A stretch of DNA of 64,000 nucleotides from Dicyema japonicum. Taxonomy: Eukaryota > Dicyemida > Rhombozoa > Dicyemidae. The first letter of the stretch is position 1. Each line of letters starts with the position of its first letter. This document shows, one piece after another, positions 24,568-34,700 of the stretch. Location of the stretch: positions 279,681 through 343,680 of the forward strand of contig RDEW01000039.1 of assembly GCA_011109175.1 (NCBI GenBank), given 5' to 3'. The position numbers and the translations under genes were made by a program. The notes beneath the pieces were generated by a model that saw nothing but the letters and a program-made list of their open reading frames with translations, was not told the DNA's origin and did no database searches.

Positions 24568-25349
24568 AATTTAGCGTTACTTGGCGACTGGAAAAGTCGT
24601 CATCCCATCAGGGCGTTTTCCATCGTTTCGGGAAAGACCAGCAGGTTCTAACAGGCAATGGTGTCCAGCAGAGGCAAGGGAATTCTTTAATGTCATGTTA
24701 AGACAGGAGTGCCTGGGGAAACGACCCGCACTCATCTTGCATGACAAGGGATGATAACCAAAAGGATCGATCCAACGTCCACAGCGGCATTTTCTTTCGG
24801 CACACAATTTAAGACCAAGACGAAGCGAGGTAGCTATTCTCACAGCCTCATCATCCAACAGGTTTCCAATTTCGGCAGATGGATAAGCGTTCATCCAGGC
24901 CCCCGTCAAGTGACAACTGGCTATTTTGAGGCAGGCAAGCCTTCTTACATCTTTTGTCTTTTCAACGGACGAAACCTGATCTGGGACGCGACGTGTGTCG
25001 ATACTTATTCCCTGTCTAATTTGGTTGCTTCTGCCTTCAGACCCAGGACATGCTTCAAAGCAGGTCGAGGAACAAAAGAAGAGGAAGTACCAGAGAATTT
25101 CGGAGGAGTATCTTTTTGTTCCATTCGCGGTGGAAACGTCAGGAATCCTTGCCCCCAAGCAGATGAGTTGGTTCGTAAGATCGGCTCCATGATTCAAGCT
25201 GTGACCAAGGATCCGCGAGAGACTTGTTGGTTCCGAGAACGTATCTCGTTGGCTATTGTTAGGGGAAATAGCATGGCCATTCAGATGCCTTAATTTAATT
25301 TTTATTCTTTTTTCATTTTTATTCAAAATTAAAAAAAAATTTAGCGTTA
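24568..25349 (+). mobile_element. Family A LINE copy with twin-priming inversion and 12-bp TSD
   Basis: The 3' part (about 24955-25335) reads on the plus strand: NGRNLIWDATCVDTYSLSNL..., FVPFAVETSGIL after a frameshift, RERISLAIVRGN, stop, then an A run. The part just upstream in the element (about 24580-24950) lies inverted on the minus strand: LLDDEAVRIATSLRLGLKLC, CRCGRWIDPFGYHPLSCKMSAGRFPRH and DGKRPDGMTTFP. The two halves abut exactly at the protein point where FP is normally followed by GRNLIWDATC. The direct repeat AATTTAGCGTTA flanks both sides (24568-24579 and 25338-25349). The C-C-H-C finger and RPD...WD motifs mark a restriction-like endonuclease, as in the R2 superclade. Confidence 0.88.
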
Positions 25350-25413
25350 GGAACCAAGTGACGGGTAAATTTTCTAAAAAAGTGTTGTAGTGACAATTTC
25401 AACTTTGAATCAA

Positions 25414-25718
25414 CGACATGAACAACGTGGTCAAACACATAAAGTTATGTGTTTATTCATAAATATAAATATAGTATTTTATTGAACAGGGAGAAATAAC
25501 CATATGATGTGTTTGACCCACGTTGTTCATGTCGTGTACGTGTGTTTATTGAACAGGGAGAAAATAACCATAAAATAAAATAGTATTTTATTGAACAGGG
25601 AGAAAATAACCATATGATGTGGAAGAAGCTTAATAATTTATGCATATGCATAATAGGAGAGATCAGAGTAGCTCTTGCTAGATAAATCCCAATATCTAGC
25701 AAGAGCTACTCTGATCTC
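25414..25718. repeat. Cluster of hairpins and short direct repeats
   Basis: 25659-25683 and 25694-25718 are perfect 25-nt reverse complements around a 10-nt loop. 25414-25440 and 25507-25534 are inverted copies with one extra C. TATTGAACAGGGAGAAA occurs three times (about 25481, 25547 and 25592). Confidence 0.85.
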
Positions 25719-26139
25719 ATCTGGTTAACTTTCACAAGTTAAGGGTCTTTTAATAAAAATTACTAATTAATGTGTGAAAGGATGTGTGAATTATTAATTA
25801 CATAACAAAACAGTAATAGTAACCCAGCTAGGTAATTGAGTGACTGTTCCCAATGACAACTACCAGAGAAAGCCTTTGGAACAGCTACTCGGTTTTCCGA
25901 TATCATAGACCCGAGCGATCTTAGATAAGAGACAGTCTCGGCAGAAGACTCCGCCTTTTGAGAGGCGGTCATATTTTCTTATTTTGAAATTCTTGAAAGT
26001 ACGAGCGACTTCCCTAACATTTAACGCGGAGCCTAAAAGTCTCGACTTAAAGATATCGGTGCAGGCCTTATCCAAAATCAAGCATTTCCTCGAAAGAAGG
26101 GAGGACAGTTTTAGAAGATAGAATCTCTAAAGGACAACG

Positions 26140-26480
26140 CTAAATTATACGGGGCTGTTGAACAGATAAAAGGAAAGAGACTCCGTCAACGGATAATGAT
26201 AAGAGATGACAAAGGAACGCAGATTGTAATTTACCATATGAAGTCGAACTTGGAATTTCAAGTTGAAAAACAACAGGATTCCTGACCCCGACGGACTTGG
26301 AGGTGAATTCTTCAAATATGGAACCCAAAACCTGTGTGAATGCATCGTTAGGATCCTGAATGAAATGTACTATTATGGTCACGCGATGACCCTGGGAGAG
26401 GGTATCTTGATACCTGTACAGAAGACGAATAAACCAAAGGCTAAGGTGGGAGAACCTCCGTCCAGTCATATTAATGAATT
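26140..26480 (+). mobile_element. RTE-type LINE fragment (linker plus RT entry)
   Basis: Encodes LYGAVEQIKGKRLRQRI...RDDKGTQIV followed after a frame break by NNRIPDPDGLGGEFFKYG and GEGILIPVQKTNKPKAK. These match the linker (LRLLRTKKGQNI..KDKDGKFVG) and first RT motifs of the 19.8-22.8 kb element, with an internal deletion. Confidence 0.7.
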
Positions 26481-26529
26481 CACTTCGGAAAATTCTGGCG
26501 AATATAACATTACAAGCCTATTAGAGTGG

Positions 26530-26760
26530 CTTCGTGTGATTTACCTGTCTAGGTGGCGCCCAGTGAGTGGCCGGCACGAAAAAAGATCATTTGCTCTCTC
26601 CCACTCCACTGGAGGGGTTTCCACAACTGCAAGTATGTACTTCTTTTACCCTTTATGTTGATTCCGGATGGACTCTTTCCGTAGAAGTGGAACTGGATAC
26701 ACTTAACTGTTTACTTGAACTTTTTTTCAATGTATCCGGGGTTAAAAAATTAATTAAATA
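26530..26760 (-). repeat. Reversed copy of the ~310-bp repeat
   Basis: GTCTAGGTGGCGCCCAGT, CACTCCACTGGAGGGGTTTC and GTATCCGGGGTTAA are reverse complements of the 14.5-kb copies; it lies directly beside the RTE fragment at 26480. Confidence 0.7.
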
Positions 26761-27549
26761 TCTTCTATGCGACCGTCTTCGTTACTCGTAATCACTTATA
26801 TAATTTCATATAATTTTATCCATCGTTACCTGTAATATTTTCAACTTATTCAGAATCAACAATTATCAAAACACGTGTTACTAACTAGAAAATAATTAAA
26901 CAGGAAGAAACCAACGGATTTTTACTTGTCTATGGGGCATTCTATAACGAGACACATTATGTCGAGACAAATGGTGCAATATTTTTCCAATTGACCCTGC
27001 GTGTCTCTCATTATTTTTTTAATGAAACACATTTATTTGAAGTAAAAACTAACAGTTAACAACTACTGGCTGCTCTTATAATCGATTACGCATTTCTCCT
27101 CAAGATTTGCAAGTCAATGCGCTTAATGAGCCGGTTCCTTTCTCTTATATCATTTTCTTCTTCGTGATGAGAGATCCAATTCTTTTTAGCAATGTCAGTG
27201 ACCTAATTTCCATGATTCTTACGTTTCCACGGCGACTGGCTCACAAATGAACCGTTCACGGAGACATTTATATTTCTTCATATTTATGGTTCAACCTTTT
27301 CCGAAGCAGAGCCTGGGTTAGTTGCAGCCATAACAAGGTTGGAGAGAGCGGCTATCCAAAAAGGTGGCGATCCCAGGCGAGGAAACTACAACTTTCGCAT
27401 GAGAAGAGAGTTGTTCCTCTGGTCTTTGGTTGACTGAGGCCAGTCCAAGAGGTTTTAACTGGACACGAGATGGCGAGTTCTAGTGGTAAGTGTATTCCGA
27501 TTCCTTCGTAGCGAAAAGATAGATTGTTTTGGATCCTGAAAGTTTTATC

Positions 27550-27910
27550 AAAAAATATTTAGTGTTTCTTCAACTGCAGTACTCAGCTTCTTGTCGATGG
27601 TTCTTAAGAAGTCCAAGTCCGTGAACATGGTTTAAGTCGTCCTCTCCGCAATCAATGTTAATAATTTCATATTTTGACGGATTCAGTTCCAACCAAAGTG
27701 TTGCAAGTGCAGAGATGGTGGACTCAGGCTCTGCCAAAACAATTCCCAATTCCCTCCGATGGTCGCATCATTCAGGTATCATAAGTTCAGTGCGGTTCTG
27801 ATCACCGAAGCTGAACAATCGATTCCCAAAGCAAAGAGTAGGAGTCATAGAGGGTCGCCTTATCGGACTCCAGTCTTGGATTTGCTGATGTGTTTTTGAA
27901 GATCAGCGTG
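27550..27910 (-). mobile_element. Family A LINE RT fragment
   Basis: The minus strand gives GVR-GDPL-LLLFALGIDCSASVIRTALNL then YLNDATIGG, the degraded GDPL and YLDDATIGG motifs of family A reverse transcriptases. Several stops are present. Confidence 0.6.
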
Positions 27911-28532
27911 CATGGGGAACCTATGAGAGTTTAACTAACTTTCGGGATCCTGGAGATGCTATATTACAATATATACATATTCTATCTCTGGAGATGCTAA
28001 ATGTTGACTTTCGGACTAGTGATGCCATTATTACCTGGCATCATCCTGAGATGAGGCTATCATTGCCAGGAATCTATTGACCATGGGATAATACTAACTA
28101 ATCATATGACTACAAGTTCTAGAAGAGAGTTCAAATAGCTACAATATGATATCCTAGAAACTCTGTTACCCCCATTCTCCACATAGATCATCCACCCTAA
28201 TTCAGTCCCAAAACGAAATGGATAAACCACTAGACATTTCCCAAGAGATCTACTATAAGCTTTACCACCAAAAACCGAATGGTGAAGGCTTGTCTAAACC
28301 TCCTTGACTTGTGACTCCATTCATTATATTAATTGAAAACGATAACCCTAAAATGTACTCACTTCAATAAATCCGCATTTAACTGAAGTATTACGGATAT
28401 TACGCATAATAATGACTATAAATGGACTATATTCACTGATTCTGAATATGGGGGTAAAAACGACTATTGATTTTAGTTCGCGAGAGGTCAGCAAAAAAGT
28501 TTCCCTTGGTTACGAAGAAAGTCAAAAAGTAA

Positions 28533-28733
28533 TCTTATAGCTTTATTAAAGGTGGATGCTATAGACTTTCTCAAATAATCGAAATGGAGGATGAATTCAA
28601 CTCCAATATGTATCCGACTGAGAGAAATATAGCAGAGATTGCTAAGAAAGTTGACCTTAGAGCATCCCAAGTAGAAGCTTGGTTTAAGGACAGACGAGCA
28701 CGGGACAAGAATCCACTCACGTGCGATCGATAA
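28533..28733 (+). CDS. Paired-like K50 homeodomain, final exon(s)
   Basis: The frame contains QIIEMEDEFNSNMYPTERN (end of helix 1 and the loop), IAEIAKKVDLRASQVEAW (helices 2-3) and WFKDRRARDKN, then ends after LTCDR-stop. Trp48, Phe49, Lys50 and Arg53 of the recognition helix are kept; position 51, normally the invariant Asn, reads Asp, so DNA contact may be altered. Lys50 with the QVEAWFK pattern is closest to Goosecoid/Otx/Pitx. The N-terminal arm is uncertain: the frame is open back to 28533, but a micro-intron using the 28529 GTAATC donor and an acceptor at 28564 is also possible. The stop follows the domain closely, so this is the gene's 3' end. CACGTG at 28718. Confidence 0.7.
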   Translation, partial: SYSFIKGGCYRLSQIIEMEDEFNSNMYPTERNIAEIAKKVDLRASQVEAWFKDRRARDKNPLTCDR

Positions 28734-29199
28734 TATCATTAATTATTGGTTTATTAATTTCACGACTAAACTCTATTTTAAATGTAAAATTCCTAAGAGA
28801 GATCAACCTCCCCAACATCTTACCACGAAAACCTCTCAGATACCTTAAATCCCCCAAAAACTGAGCTGAAAATTAACAATCTTGTCCTCGACAATATCAA
28901 CCTATCCCCTATCGGTCTACGATACATAGTGGACTGAGGATTTTATGTCTCACCTTTAACCCAGTGATCTAACCGAATATCCTAACATATATTTTGTCAC
29001 CAATCTGAGCACGTGATCTATATTGGACTCCACCTTCATGATATGACTCTTAATTTTATTTCGCCACCAGCAAGCAGTGAATTAATTTATTCTTGATATC
29101 AAAAATGTTTCCAATCAATGACGTTGTAACCAAAGATATCTCGTCATTGAAGGCGGTTTCTGTCCGTTACTCCGTTGTTGAAGATGATCACTACATACG

Positions 29200-29535
29200 T
29201 AATCTCCTCACAGGGTAACCTACTACCTATGTCCAGAATGTATTTTCCTTCTTACTTCTTATGTCTGACCCGGATGGTCGGGGTACTTTTATCAGAAACT
29301 TACCTATCGGTCAGGGTACGGGACAAGTGCTCTAAGCCATTTGAAACAACATCTGGGACGCTAAAGGGGATCCGTTATCTCCCACACTATTTGTCACATA
29401 CCTGGAAGCTGCATTGAGGGAGCTAAACCATACTATTAAGCAAAAATCGATCTGGTGGGTTATGCGGTTGACGTGGATTTCATTTCTCTCGACATGAATG
29501 CTATGAAAAGCAGGGCTTTGGAGTCGGTAAATATA
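29200..29535 (+). mobile_element. RTE-type LINE RT palm fragment
   Basis: Encodes FETTSGTLKG-PLSPTLFVTYLEAALRELNHT followed after a frameshift by GYAVDVDFISLDMNA, matching FKTTIGTPQGDSL...SALRDL and SYADDVDFVSRDVTA of the 19.8-22.8 kb element. The catalytic ADD is AVD. Confidence 0.65.
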
Positions 29536-29600
29536 GCACGACTCCGACTCCGGTTATATATAAAAAATTCAGACGTTGTAAGAATAACAGAAAAAAACAT

Positions 29601-30016
29601 TTAGAAAAAAAATTTAACTATTATTTTTAGAAATAATATAGCTTCGACCAGGTCTTCCTTCATAGAAGCTCGAAGGTCTGATTTGATAAATTTTAGCCCA
29701 GAAGACATCTTTTCTACGCTGACTTGTGTAGGAGGTAGACCAAGAGATATCATAGCTGATTTTTTGATAGCTTCAGGGTAATACCCAATAAGATCATGAT
29801 GTAGTATTTGACAAGAACGATCGTATTGAAGTATCACATCAGCCGCGGAATCGAATTCTTGTTTAAAAGTTGCAATTTTAAATTCAAAGGTCTTAAGTGG
29901 CCGGTTTTAATTCGTTTTGCACTTTCAATTTTGTTCAAATAATTTTCGAAATCGTCATTCGACGATGAGAATTGGTTCAATTTGAATGTCAATATTATAT
30001 GAAGATGTATCCTCAC
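29601..30016 (-). pseudogene. hAT transposase C-terminal (dimerisation) fragment
   Basis: The minus strand shows LGLPPTQVSVEKMSSGLKF and SDLRASMKEDLVEAILFL, the hAT C-terminal dimerisation domain consensus (P-x-T-x-x-x-VER-x-FS...LR). Upstream, DFENYLNKIESAKR resembles the linker before that domain. No catalytic core remains. Confidence 0.7.
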
Positions 30017-30219
30017 ATTCTTCTATGTTTTGAGATTCCAGTCATTGATTTTTAGTTCAAGGTCAAATAATCCCTTTTTCCTGTTCATCCGTTAAGAGCA
30101 TTCGATTCCTTGGATCAACATAGACAGAAGCTAACAGGATGTCATTGTTTAGTAATTGAAGCTTTTTTTCCGTTGAATTTGTAATAAATCAACCTTCCTC
30201 TTTTGGAATTTATATCTCT

Positions 30220-30360
30220 TAAATTTGCCAATTCTCAGATTTGCCATTTTTTAAGAAATATTCTAATTTTAATGGAAATTTGCCAATTCTCAGAATTGCC
30301 ATTTTTAAGAAATATTCTAATTTTAGTGGAAATTTGCCAACTCCGAAATTTGTCATAATT
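30220..30360. repeat. ~65-bp tandem repeat, about two copies
   Basis: AAATTTGCCAATTCTCAGA-TTGCCA followed by AAGAAATATTCTAATTTTA occurs twice and starts a third time. Confidence 0.75.
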
Positions 30361-30439
30361 TTTTAAAGTTTTTAAAAATTACTGAAAATTAAAACAGTAA
30401 AACTTTATTCGAGTAGCATGCCCGTTGTGTTTCCAGTGG

Positions 30440-30963
30440 TCGATATAAAAGACTCACTAACGAACAAAAAGTGCAAATATTGCGTTATAAGGACGACAAC
30501 AACTTATTATCATTCCAAAGAATTGCCGACAGATTTTCCTTCTTGTTTAAAGTGAACATTTAACGCAATCTTAAAGAGTCGTGAGTCGATTTTGGAACAA
30601 TTCAAAACTAAAAATTCCCTAACAAAAACAGTCAAAAAGTTAGTTCCCGCAACTTGATGAAAATCTTGTTGAGTGGATGGATTCGATGGAATCAAAGGGT
30701 ATTCTAATGTTTTTAACTTTTAAGGTGAATTATTGAACGATGCATTAATATCCAGTAAAACAAAATACTTTGTTAAGCAGCTTTTTCTCCACTATTTCAA
30801 AAACTCTTATGGATTTTATCCAAATGGATTTCGGCTGAGAAAATTACACGGGAAAATGTGCACTGACTGGATGAAACTGGGATTTTTTACAAGCTTATTC
30901 CATCCAGAAGTATCTGCAAGACTCCGTTCTGAGAATACAAAAACTTCAAAAATAGAGTATCTG
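30440..30963 (+). pseudogene. Tigger/pogo (CENP-B-like) transposase relic
   Basis: Encodes KRLTNEQKVQILRYKDDNN-LSFQRIADRF (N-terminal helix-turn-helix), then with frame changes QLDENLVEWMDSMESKGI (CENP-B DNA-binding second half) and NDALISSKTKYFVKQLF. The DDE core is not intact. Confidence 0.6.
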
Positions 30964-31194
30964 TGATGTTATGCACAAATATGTCTGGAAATCATAAATT
31001 AAAGCCTTTATTGATTGCAAAATCAATATTTTTACAGTAGCACCTGTGAAATACTAATTAAAATGATAAAATGTTAGTTTGAAATGTTTCTTAGACAACA
31101 GACTCAATAAAAACTGTTACTAGAAAATTCATGAGTTGTTTTCTAATAACAGTCTTAATCTATTCAACGACCTTCGTAATTTGAATGCGGCATA

Positions 31195-31400
31195 ACAGTT
31201 GATGACACGATAGTATTTTATTCAAAAACTAAAAATTAATTAATTAAAAATCAATAAAAATTTTGACTTTATTGACCTAAAAATTAAATTTTGACCTTTT
31301 TTGACATTACCCAAAATTTGACTTTTTTGACTTTATAACTTTGATTAAAAATCACATTTTTGTAAGTTTCAGACAATTTTAAAGAACATATAAATTTTTT
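31195..31400 (-). repeat. hAT-like element end, uninterrupted copy
   Basis: The reverse complement matches 2640-2740 joined to 3826-3925 (GTCAAAAAAGTCAAA-TTT, GTCAATAAAGTCAAAA, TTCAATAAAATACTA-CGTG-like), so it gives the state without the 2746-3825 insertion. Confidence 0.65.
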
Positions 31401-32156
31401 GACTTTATTGAAAAATCACCCTACTGATATACGAACCCATATCTATATTGCCTGCTTAATAAAATTATCTCTCATGTTCTTATCTTACTCTAACGTTGAA
31501 GAACATGATCTTAGTGATCATTCGAATCCTTGTTTTTTAATCCAAAAATGTTGTTTATTTAAGCTTATAAGCAACATAAAATGATATTAATCATCCCACA
31601 CGTGTTGCTTCTGACAAATGATCCCTCGACTTTTTTCAATTTCTGGTTGGATGACAATCGAACCTTGATTTTAATGGACACGACAGTTATCAAAACTTAG
31701 GGTTTACTATGTCCTCGAGTTCGCCACCTCATCCATTTTACTGCAAACATATCCAATTGAAGACGATGATAAGAACTATCGGTAATTAACTCTTCTAAGA
31801 AAAGATCGAGGATCTCAGGATGTGGAGTTCTCCGAGGCACAGAAAATTACCCCTAGACCAACTAAAGTAGTAAGGCAATTAAGTAAATCCAGTTATCACC
31901 GTCGACATGACCAAATTCATTCAGATATAGTACTTATGTCGGAACCCTCCAAGACTGCTCTGAAGGATTAGGAAGACAAAATGACTAAGCTTTTGCCAAA
32001 TAATGCTAATTTATTCAGAAATATAAAATAAGTCTGCAAATTTGTTAATTGACAATTGTTCTGCTAAGTGTTTCTGCTCTAAAGCATATGCCTATTCTTA
32101 ATTAACACTTGATGTTTCAAAATTACACTTAAATAGATTTATTCACAATTAGCCAA

Positions 32157-33579
32157 ATGTCGCTTCTTTCATTTTATCTGTAATTCAAAATTAACACTAT
32201 TTTTAGATTTTGCTCATCGACTCAGCCCAAAATGGTGAATTCCTTTGATAGAAATTTAGATAAAATCTTAACTTGCTATTACACGAACTGGGCAGTTTAC
32301 AGAAATGGGAATGCCAAGTACGACGCCAAGTACATGTACCCTTACCTTTGCACACATATAATGTACGCGTTTGCGAATATCGACTACCAAACTCTGACTA
32401 TAGTACCGGCTGATCCCTGGTCTGACATGCCAAGTGTTAGTCTATGACTCAATTTAGATGGACTTGGTAACTTTGAAAAAGTCACATCGCTAAAGAAAAT
32501 CAATCCTGACTTAAAGGTCCTTGTGTCTGTTGGAGGATGGGCGAGACAGATAAAGGAATTCACCATGCTCGATGAAAAAAACAGAAAATTATTTGCACAA
32601 AATGCAAAAAAATTTCTTAAAAAATTCAACTTTGATGGATTAAACGTCGATTGGGAGTATCCAAATGACAAGAACAAATTCTCTCTTTTGATCAAAGTCC
32701 TAACATAAAAGTAATCCTAAGGCACTTCATGAGGAATTGAAAATGGACAGTTCGGAATCATATTCGCTGACGGCCGCAGTTTCCCAGAGCATGGACGGCT
32801 TCAGATTCCTATGACATTCCATCGATTTCCAAGTAAGGTGTTCTCGGATTCAACTAGATATCTTGATTACATCTACGTCATGACTTATGACTTCTATGGC
32901 CAATTTTCAAGCGTGGTTGGACATCACAGCGGGTTGTACTGCTCAGATACTAACGACCAATTCTGCACAGTATTTAGAATATTCAGTTTAGGATTTTGCC
33001 GTAAAATATTGGAACAAACACGGAGCTCCACTATCAAAGATTTCGATTGGCGTCCCTACATATGCTCAGGGATTTAAGACTAATACAAAAAAACCACGTG
33101 CTGGAGATGAAAAAATTGGTGGAACTCCACAAGGAAGTATATTGTACAATAGCGGGATCCTGGCTTATCTTGAAGTCCCTGTCTTTGATAAATTTAGTAC
33201 TGCAATGAAGGATATAGAAATGTTTGGGACGACACCCAAAAAGTGGCTCACGGAGAAAAAGATCACTATTGGCTCGGATATGAGACCATCGAAAGCATTC
33301 GTGAGAAAGTTACAAATTCAAATATCTTAGGCAAATTATGTCAAAGAGAAAGGATTGGCTGGAATGTTTGTGTGGACTCTAGATTTCGACGACTTTACGG
33401 GAAAAGAATGCAACAACGGAAAGAGTCCATTGATTGGGGAGATCCACAAGGAACTCAACATTTATCCAGGAATTGTGATTAATTTCTCTAAATCAAGGAC
33501 TGGGAATCACGTCAAAAAGAGACCTCACGTGGGCAATCTATTACTCAAAAGAAATACTCGACTAGTGAAAGTCAGATGA
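32157..33579 (+). CDS. Secreted GH18 chitinase, eight exons
   Basis: A chitin-hydrolysing GH18 enzyme. Exons: 32157-32179, 32207-32433, 32458-32696, 32722-32832, 32858-32969, 32992-33174, 33198-33308 and 33331-33579; introns of 27, 24, 25, 25, 22, 23 and 22 nt. Exon 1 plus the start of exon 2 gives a short hydrophobic leader (MSLLSFYLFCSST), so the ATG at 32157 is preferred over that at 32232. Family motifs in order: ILTCYYTNWAVYR, VLVSVGGW, FDGLNVDWEYP, IYVMTYDFYG, ISIGVPTYAQGF, YCNEGYRNVWDDTQ and GLAGMFVWTLDFDDFTG. The acid Glu and preceding Asp of DxxDxDxE are kept, but the second Asp is Asn. One extra base around 32791-32802 breaks the frame; otherwise it is complete (about 417 residues), with a basic tail and no chitin-binding domain. 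CACGTG at 33095 and 33526. Confidence 0.93.
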
Positions 33580-34095
33580 CGCGCAATAAGTCCCCGATTA
33601 CTCAAGAACCGCCAACTGAAAGTGCTGACGTCAATAATAGTGATTTAAGTTTTTGTTATAATAAATTTTAGACGAAGATTGCACTAATTAATATTTAATT
33701 ATTTAAATTAGTCATGTTTATGTTTTTGTGGTACCTTTTCCGTCTTAATTATTGTTAGTTTAACAGTTAGCTTTTAGACATTGTTGTTGGTTTAAACGCT
33801 ATGTTTACTGAATGTCGTAGTTCTTGCCAAATACATTTAATTACTTGTTGTAATTATCCGTCATCTTAAATTGTTAAAGAACATTCGGGAATAACTAATA
33901 ATCCCCTTGTTCCTCCTCGGGACAGACACATCCCCTTGAGTCCAATTTGCGAGAATCTAACCAAATACCCGATGTTTATTGTGTCCTTGTATACTCAGTC
34001 GCAGAATGGTGACGATATTGGTGAGATATTAAGTTTACTAGAGCGGTGTCATAGTACACCAAAGCTACATCAAATATTAATTTAACCATAGTAGC
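33580..34095. other. Intergenic, no feature seen
   Basis: AT-rich sequence after the chitinase stop; no gene or repeat recognised. Confidence 0.5.
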
Positions 34096-34099
34096 CGTT

Positions 34100-34700
34100 T
34101 GACTTGTGTGACGGAAATACGAAAGATATATCAATAGAATCCACACTTCTTCCCAAAAAAAGAAATGTCATACTAGAGCCACGGTTTACTATATTCATTG
34201 CGAGTTTTCCACGTCCGAGGAATATTAATAATTGTCTTTTTATTTATGCGGATGACGTAATTGTGATGGGCACATTTCTAAAATCTTCTATATCTGAAGA
34301 AAGAATCCGGGAGTATGTGGACCAGATTGAGCAATGGTGCAACATGAGAGGGTTAAAGCTCTCTACTGAAAAAATCATCGCACTCCGAATAAGCAGTGTG
34401 AAAAAGCACCTGAATCAAGAATACACACTGGAGTAAACAATCCACACAGCCTGCGTTACTTGGGGTCGACTATGGACACGCAGGAGACTACATGGACGAT
34501 ACAAAGGAGAGGAGAAAGAGAGCTTTTCAGTCGCTCCTATGTACACGGAAGTCACACGTTAGTGGTGAACCTACCTGTTCATTTTTAAGAGAGTAATTCT
34601 CCCTAGTCTACTTTATGTGTGGTTTTTCTCTCCCAAAAGGGAGAAGATATTATCCCTCCTAGAGAAAACTAGAAAAGCTGAAATTAACTCTCCTTAAACA
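34100..34700 (+). mobile_element. LINE reverse-transcriptase relic (Jockey/CR1/R1-like)
   Basis: Encodes FIYADDVIVMGTFLKSS, ERIREYVDQIEQWCNMRGLK, LSTEKIIALRIS and, after a stop, SLRYLGSTMDT: the catalytic YADD, the following helix and the K-YLG motif of the thumb. Upstream RT motifs are missing. Confidence 0.7.

Noticed and set aside
24577-25326. A 249-codon open frame on the minus strand
   Set aside because: Only its downstream half (about 24577-24950) is LINE protein; the rest is antisense to the 3' half of the same element, an artefact of the inversion.
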